DNA of 64,000 bases from Sulfurospirillum sp001602955 (GTDB lineage Bacteria; Campylobacterota; Campylobacteria; Campylobacterales; Sulfurospirillaceae), in assembly GCA_001602955.1 (NCBI GenBank), contig LVAC01000006.1, positions 62,001 to 126,000 of the forward strand, in the 5' to 3' direction. Positions 59,936-64,000 of this stretch are shown piece after piece. The translations under genes were made by a program, and so were the position numbers. A model generated the notes under the pieces. That model was not told where the DNA came from, did not search any database, and worked only from the letters and a program-made list of their open reading frames with translations. Position 1 is the first letter of the stretch; each line of letters opens with the position of its first letter.

Positions 59936-61312
59936 TTAATGCGATGCCAACATCTCTTTTGCCTGCGCAATCAACGCATTGAGCTTTTGCTCGTAGAGTT
60001 TGGCATGCGCTTGCACGGTCGATTCAAAACGCGTCACCAGTACGGGTGTCGTATTACTAGCTCTGACCAAACCCCAACCGTCGCTAAAGATCACCCTAAC
60101 GCCGTCGACGTCGACGATCTCTTTAATCGCCGGAAAATCTTTGGGAGGATTTTTTAAGAGCTCTTTGACTTTTTCGACCAATGGAAATTTGTCGTTTTCG
60201 TTGGTTTCGACTTTAAGTTCTTCGGTCGAATAAACGACCGGTAGCTTTGCAATCTCCGCGTCGACGTCAAGACCGTTTTTCACCAGTTCGATCATACGAA
60301 GGGTCGCGTAAATAGCGTCGTCGTAACCGAAATAGCGGTCGTTGAAGAAAAGATGCCCGCTCACTTCCGCCGCAAAATCCGCACCCGTTTTGGCGATCAT
60401 CACTTTAAGGTTGCTGTGTCCCGTTTTGTACATAATCGCTTTGCCTCTGGCGTTGATGTCGTCGTACATGATTTGCGAGCATTTGACCTCGCCGATCACG
60501 GTCGGATTTTTCATCGCACGGGAGAACAAAATTGCCATAATGTCGCCCTTGACGTTGTTTTTCTTCGTGAGAAACGCGATTCTATCGGCGTCGCCGTCGT
60601 AAGCGAAGCCTAGAGAAAATTCGCCTTCAAGCTCTTTTTTAATGTCTTTGAGGTTTTTCTCCACCGTGGGGTCCGGATGATGATTCGGGAAGGTGCCGTC
60701 GGGATCGGTGAACAAACCTTTACATGTAAAGTTTAAACCTTTGAAAATATCCTGTACGACAACCCCCGCAACGCCGTTACCGCAGTCGTAGACAAACGGC
60801 GTGCTAAAGCCTTTGAGGTAGTCGAACTCTTGAATCATATAAGCGATATAACGCTCTTTGGCGTTGATAAACGTCGCGCTAAGATCGTCTTCGATCTCCA
60901 TCTCGTAATTGCGCATAATTTCGGCACCCAAAGCATAAATATCTTCGCCGAAGAAAGGCTTTTTATCGATCGTCACTTTAAAACCGTTATACTCGCTCGG
61001 GTTGTGAGACCCCGTAATCATAATAGATGCGTTAGGCGTGAGCCCCTCAAACGTTTGAAAATTGCTAAAGTAGTTCACGGGCGTCGCCACGAGTCCCATA
61101 TTGAGCACTTTACATCCCGCTTTATTTAAACCGCTGGTCAGATTGTCGCATAAAACAGGCGAATGGCTTCGTGCGTCGTAGCCGATCGAAACGACGTTTC
61201 CGACCTCTAAAATGCGTTTGCCCAAAAAGTAGCCGATCAATTTAACCGTCTGCTCGTTCAGTTCGTTTGGATAGATACCCCTGATGTCATATTCCCTAAA
61301 AATCGTCTTCAT
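59936..61312 (-). CDS. Phosphomannomutase / phosphoglucomutase
   Basis: Interconverts 6-phospho and 1-phospho forms of mannose and/or glucose, providing mannose 1-phosphate to ManC and glucose 1-phosphate for UDP-glucose. The 458-residue AlgC/ManB-type protein has the phosphoserine loop MITGSHNPSEYNGFK (about 100), metal-binding AYDGDADRIAF, and the substrate-recognition EVSGHLFF. A copy of TTACATGTAA lies at 60720-60729. Sequence does not settle the preferred substrate. Confidence 0.92.
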   Translation of the reverse strand: MKTIFREYDIRGIYPNELNEQTVKLIGYFLGKRILEVGNVVSIGYDARSHSPVLCDNLTSGLNKAGCKVLNMGLVATPVNYFSNFQTFEGLTPNASIMITGSHNPSEYNGFKVTIDKKPFFGEDIYALGAEIMRNYEMEIEDDLSATFINAKERYIAYMIQEFDYLKGFSTPFVYDCGNGVAGVVVQDIFKGLNFTCKGLFTDPDGTFPNHHPDPTVEKNLKDIKKELEGEFSLGFAYDGDADRIAFLTKKNNVKGDIMAILFSRAMKNPTVIGEVKCSQIMYDDINARGKAIMYKTGHSNLKVMIAKTGADFAAEVSGHLFFNDRYFGYDDAIYATLRMIELVKNGLDVDAEIAKLPVVYSTEELKVETNENDKFPLVEKVKELLKNPPKDFPAIKEIVDVDGVRVIFSDGWGLVRASNTTPVLVTRFESTVQAHAKLYEQKLNALIAQAKEMLASH

Positions 61313-62097
61313 CGATGTTCCTTGTACAATTCTTCTTCAATAGCTATGCCGAACACGTCGGTATAGGATTTGTCGTGTTTTAAATTTTCCTGCATTGTAA
61401 CCAATGCGCGCTGATAATCTTCTATAATGAGATTGCCTTTTAAAAGCTCGTATTTTAAAAACAGCCAATAGGTATTGAGTACGTCGCTTTCGCAATACTC
61501 TTTGATTTTGCCGATTTCCCCCGCGTAATAAAGCTCCATCACTTGGTCGCCGTGGACGTCGTATTTTCCCGGAAGTCCCGCCATCGCGCAAACATGATCG
61601 AGTTTAAGTCCTCGAACCGCACCGAATTCGCACAAATGATCCATCACGTCCACGTGAAAGCGATCCGAATAGCGTGCGCGGTAATTTTCCCATTTATTTT
61701 TGTTTAACTCTTTGTTTTCCGCTTCAAAATACGCACTACATGTCAGGTTGTATTGCATCGCGCGAAGCATCAAAAGCGGCATATCGAAACTCCGTCCGTT
61801 AAAGCTGACCAATTTCGGATTTTTTTGGTTGATAAAATGGAGGAAATTTTTGACCATTTCATGCTCGTTTGCACCCTCGATGCTGCTGACTTTTCGGAAC
61901 ATTCCGAAATCGTCGGCAATCACCGCGGAAACGGCGACGATCTTGTGAAAAGGAAGCGGCAAAAACGAACTTCCGCTTTTTTCTTCTTGCTCTTTCATTG
62001 CTAACATCGAGACGCTATAATCGTCTCCTTCGTAGCCTAAAACGTTTCGAATCAGCGCGGCATCGGGAATCGTCTCTATGTCGAAGACGCAGATCAT
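61309..62097 (-). CDS. DnaQ-fold 3'-5' exonuclease (PolB-related)
   Basis: A 262-residue predicted exonuclease with the RNase H-like fold of DEDD enzymes. It has FDIETIPD (ExoI, residues 5-12), NGRSFDMPLLMLRAM (ExoII, about 100-114) and the third Asp in KEYCESDVLNTYWLF (ExoIII, about 198-212). It resembles the stand-alone exonucleases related to the PolB proofreading domain. It overlaps the phosphomannomutase gene by 4 bases and heads the long minus-strand run, without clear link to glycan synthesis. Confidence 0.88.
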   Translation of the reverse strand: MICVFDIETIPDAALIRNVLGYEGDDYSVSMLAMKEQEEKSGSSFLPLPFHKIVAVSAVIADDFGMFRKVSSIEGANEHEMVKNFLHFINQKNPKLVSFNGRSFDMPLLMLRAMQYNLTCSAYFEAENKELNKNKWENYRARYSDRFHVDVMDHLCEFGAVRGLKLDHVCAMAGLPGKYDVHGDQVMELYYAGEIGKIKEYCESDVLNTYWLFLKYELLKGNLIIEDYQRALVTMQENLKHDKSYTDVFGIAIEEELYKEHR

Positions 62098-62160
62098 TAA
62101 GTCTCTCCTTGGCTCGTTTTAGCTAAAATTTTAGCCTAATTTTACTATGAAAGTGATGAG

Positions 62161-63051
62161 ATGCGAATTTACGTGGAATATGCCGTCGTTAAAAGTGTGC
62201 TCTTTTTAGCCAAGCTGCTTCCTATAAGCGCAATTTACGGCTTGTTCAAACTCCTTGCGGCACTTTTTTTCAGACTCGAGCGTCGCCGACGTTCGCTAAC
62301 GCTTAAAAACCTCGCGTTGGCATTTCCGGAGATGGAAGAATCCCGTCGCTTAGCATTGGCAAAAAAAGCATATGCCAGTGTCGGCACAACGCTTGCGGAA
62401 GTTTTACTGATGTACCATCGCCGTTTCGATATCGATGCGGCAGTCGAGAACTTCGACGAAGCACTTGAGGAGATCCACGCACGTTTTTCCGATAATCGTA
62501 AAGGCATTTTACTTTTGACCGCGCATTTCGGGAATTGGGAACTCTTAGCCCATTTTCTAGCCAAACACGGTTATCCGATGGTCGTTATCGGACGAAGCGG
62601 TAACAACCGTTTGATCGAACAATATATTACCGCACCGTTTCGAAGCCTCTACGGAAATGCGCTCGCCAACAAAAGCCAAGCGATAAACGCCATTTTACGC
62701 ACGTTAAAAAACAAAGGTATCGCCGGTATGTTGATCGACCAAAAAGCAAGCGGTGCCAATAGCATCCAAGCCTCTTTTTTCGGACATCCCGCCGATACCG
62801 TAAGTTCCACCGCGCTCTTAAAACGACGCTACGATCCGCCCGTCATACCGCTTTTTATGGCACGTCAAGCAAGCGGTCGCTACCGACTGATCATCGGTCG
62901 CGACGCCGAACTTTCTTTGAGCGAAGCGTGGGACGAAACGGAAAAAATCGCACGCTTAACCCAACACTACAACGATATTATCGAAGCAGTCGTGAGGGAG
63001 TATCCCGAACAGTGGTTTTGGATGCACAATCGCTGGAGGATTCGCCCGTGA
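62161..63051 (+). CDS. lpxL: Lipid A biosynthesis acyltransferase (LpxL/HtrB family)
   Basis: Adds a secondary acyl chain to KDO-lipid A at the inner face of the inner membrane. The 296-residue protein has an N-terminal membrane anchor (about 12-35), the catalytic HxxxxE in TAHFGNWELLAHF (about 120-132) and downstream DQKASG. C. jejuni has its waaM/htrB gene near pgl, as I recall. The stop overlaps the GTG of the next gene (GTGA). Divergent from the exonuclease gene. Confidence 0.9.
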   Translation: MRIYVEYAVVKSVLFLAKLLPISAIYGLFKLLAALFFRLERRRRSLTLKNLALAFPEMEESRRLALAKKAYASVGTTLAEVLLMYHRRFDIDAAVENFDEALEEIHARFSDNRKGILLLTAHFGNWELLAHFLAKHGYPMVVIGRSGNNRLIEQYITAPFRSLYGNALANKSQAINAILRTLKNKGIAGMLIDQKASGANSIQASFFGHPADTVSSTALLKRRYDPPVIPLFMARQASGRYRLIIGRDAELSLSEAWDETEKIARLTQHYNDIIEAVVREYPEQWFWMHNRWRIRP

Positions 63052-63941
63052 GGATTCTCATTTTAAGCGACTCCCGAAAAGGGCATCTCAACCAATCCGT
63101 CGCATTTGCCGAATACCTTGAAGCGCATTACGATATTCTTCCCGTTGCCTTTACATGTCGCACGCTGAAACTGCTCTCGTACGTGCTTGATTTTTTCAAA
63201 ATTTACACGCTTTGGCTTTTTAAAAATCTTGAGCCGCTTCATCAAACCTACGATCTGATCGTCTCGGCAGGCTCTGGAACCTATTATGCGAACAAAACGC
63301 TTGCGCGCGCCCTCAACATCAAATCCGTCACGATGATGCTTCCGCAAGGTTACCGTTACGACTTCGATCTTATTTTTGCACAAGAACACGATCATCCGCC
63401 ACGACGGACGAACATTGTCGTGCTTCCGGCAAATTTTAGCCGTCCAAGGCCGCAAGGTCTGTTCACGCCGAAAGCTCCGTCCGTGGGTATCGTTATCGGC
63501 GGAGACAACGCTCTTTTGAAAATGAACAAAGAGCGTCTCAAAAACCAACTCGACGCTATCTTTCAACGCTTTCAAGGCTACGAAATCGCGCTAACGACAT
63601 CCCCTCGAACCTCCAAAGAGATCGAAGCCTTAGTCGAAAGTTATCCCTTTGCCTACCGCGTCATTTTTTCCCAAACACCCATCAACCCGATCGCCGACTT
63701 TTTGGAGCATTGCGAAGTCGTGTTTATCACGATCGACTCCACGTCGATGATCAGCGAAGCGATCGGTTACGGTACGTCTTGCGTTGAAGTGTTGCCGCTC
63801 GACGAAGTAAAAAACACTAAATTTTTTGCCATGGCTCAAAACCTTGAGCAAGAAGGATACTTGCACCTGTTTGACGGTACGGTTGCACGCCGCAACCGTA
63901 AAATCGACTTTAAACGCTACGCGCAGGAGATCGGTAAATGA
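63048..63941 (+). CDS. ELM1-family protein (COG3660-like), probable glycosyltransferase fold
   Basis: A 297-residue protein starting at GTG 63048, with GGAGG 8 bases upstream and a GTGA overlap with lpxL; the longer frame from 62928 lies inside lpxL and is rejected. It begins VRILILSDSRKGHLNQS and has GSGTYYANKTLA, GIVIGGDNALLKMN, TTSPRTSKEIE and ITIDSTSMISEAIGYG. These blocks match the family named after plant ELM1, which has a GT-B-like fold. Bacterial members sit in LPS loci, but their reaction is unknown. Confidence 0.75.
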   Translation: MRILILSDSRKGHLNQSVAFAEYLEAHYDILPVAFTCRTLKLLSYVLDFFKIYTLWLFKNLEPLHQTYDLIVSAGSGTYYANKTLARALNIKSVTMMLPQGYRYDFDLIFAQEHDHPPRRTNIVVLPANFSRPRPQGLFTPKAPSVGIVIGGDNALLKMNKERLKNQLDAIFQRFQGYEIALTTSPRTSKEIEALVESYPFAYRVIFSQTPINPIADFLEHCEVVFITIDSTSMISEAIGYGTSCVEVLPLDEVKNTKFFAMAQNLEQEGYLHLFDGTVARRNRKIDFKRYAQEIGK

Positions 63942-64000
63942 AAATCGTCCAACTGCTTCCCGAACTCAACGAAGGCGGCGTAGAGCGAGGGGTCGTAGAA
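63938..64000 (+). CDS. Start of a family 4 glycosyltransferase (3' end outside window)
   Basis: Only 21 codons are visible: MKIVQLLPELNEGGVERGVVE. The LxPxLxxGGVERGVVE pattern is the N-terminal donor-side loop of GT4 glycosyltransferases common in LPS core loci. It overlaps the ELM1-family gene by 4 bases, so it belongs to the lpxL run. Confidence 0.7.
   Translation, partial: MKIVQLLPELNEGGVERGVVE

Larger units (their letters stand above)
1130..60729. repeat. Dispersed palindromic 10-mer TKACATGTMA (17 exact copies located)
   Basis: Exact copies counted by eye start at 1130, 5883, 6331, 13651, 16206, 21176, 22574, 25990, 32688, 35463, 44533, 51054, 54070, 56032, 59272, 59482 and 60720. Five (5883, 13651, 16206, 32688, 44533) lie between genes, though gaps are only a few percent of the window. 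Near copies with ACATGTAA or ACATGTCA and one changed flank occur for example at 4762, 22233, 30332, 40331, 46890, 61737 and 63151. Flanks often extend to CCTTACATGT or ACATGTAAGG. The two strand-specific forms are TTACATGTCA and TGACATGTAA. Function unknown; see findings. Confidence 0.85.

Noticed and set aside
62928..63047. Longer N-terminus for the ELM1-family protein
   Set aside because: It lies wholly inside lpxL; the GTG at 63048 has GGAGG and gives the normal family start.
1..64000. CRISPR array or cas genes
   Set aside because: No regularly spaced direct repeats and no Cas protein motifs are visible.
1..64000. Frequent CGATCG and GCGATCG strings as another genome signal
   Set aside because: They are common in codons such as GCG-ATC and GAT-CG and I could not separate this from codon use by eye.
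1..64000. ACATGT palindrome as binding site of a transcription factor
   Set aside because: Twelve of the 17 exact copies are within coding sequences of unrelated genes on both strands, which does not suit an operator.

Overview
The window looks like a chromosome segment of a free-living member of the Campylobacterota (Epsilonproteobacteria), most likely related to Sulfurospirillum. I infer this from gene order and protein character, not from a search. The runs pyrF-nusB-ribH-kdsA / der-aroK-trpS-serS-pflB and pssA-psd-like-ftsH-prmA-cheY-pglG-pglB match, as I remember them, conserved neighbourhoods of Campylobacter jejuni. The GC content is moderate, clearly higher than in Campylobacter. There are no rRNA operons, CRISPR arrays, intact insertion sequences or prophage genes, and there is one tRNA gene.

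Layout. 0-1.8 kb: the end of a cytochrome bd oxidase operon (cydA-cydB plus a 32-residue cydX-like gene) and a terminator. 1.9-6.5 kb: a membrane diguanylate cyclase, an EF-hand protein, a secreted Hcp/Sel1-repeat protein, an AraC regulator and a LysE-type exporter. 6.5-11 kb: a MacAB-TolC-type efflux operon. 11-17.3 kb: a TonB-dependent receptor, an RND/MMPL transporter and an LpxR-like lipid A deacylase. 17.4-17.8 kb: the decayed 3' end of a tyrosine recombinase next to tRNA-Ser(GCU). 17.9-25 kb: a minus-strand operon (EamA transporter, kdsA, ovoA, ribH, nusB, pyrF, asmA-like) with ovothiol synthase inserted in an otherwise housekeeping set. 25-32.7 kb: mscS, then der-aroK-trpS-serS-pflB. 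32.7-34.4 kb: leuA behind a leucine-rich leader peptide. 34.5-39 kb: cheY-prmA-ftsH-psd-like-pssA. 39-44.6 kb: wecA-like, pglB, pglG, hisH and hisA in one run. 44.6-62.1 kb: one long minus-strand run of surface-glycan genes (glycosyltransferases, methyltransferases, flippase, FdtA/FdtB-type amino sugar enzymes, GDP-fucose and uronic acid pathways), with a periplasmic ATP-dependent DNA ligase near its head. 62.1-64 kb: lpxL, an ELM1-family gene and the start of a GT4 glycosyltransferase.

How they fit. The genes from 41 to 61 kb can build a lipid-linked glycan: WecA-like priming, transferases using GDP-fucose, a 3-amino-3,6-dideoxyhexose and uronic acids, a Wzx/PglK-type flippase, and PglB, which can transfer glycans to asparagine. 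A C. jejuni-type N-glycosylation locus therefore seems to have kept pglB and pglG while the sugar-assembly genes were replaced by O-antigen-like genes, the most AT-rich of which lie at about 44.6-53.2 kb.

The strongest unexplained signal is a dispersed palindromic 10-mer, TKACATGTMA. I counted 17 exact copies by eye, against about 0.25 expected by chance. Copies sit in genes on both strands and are enriched between genes. One copy pairs with an inverted near-copy to make the stem of a terminator between convergent genes, as DNA uptake sequences of Neisseria and Pasteurellaceae do. A competence-type LigE ligase gene in the same window holds two copies.
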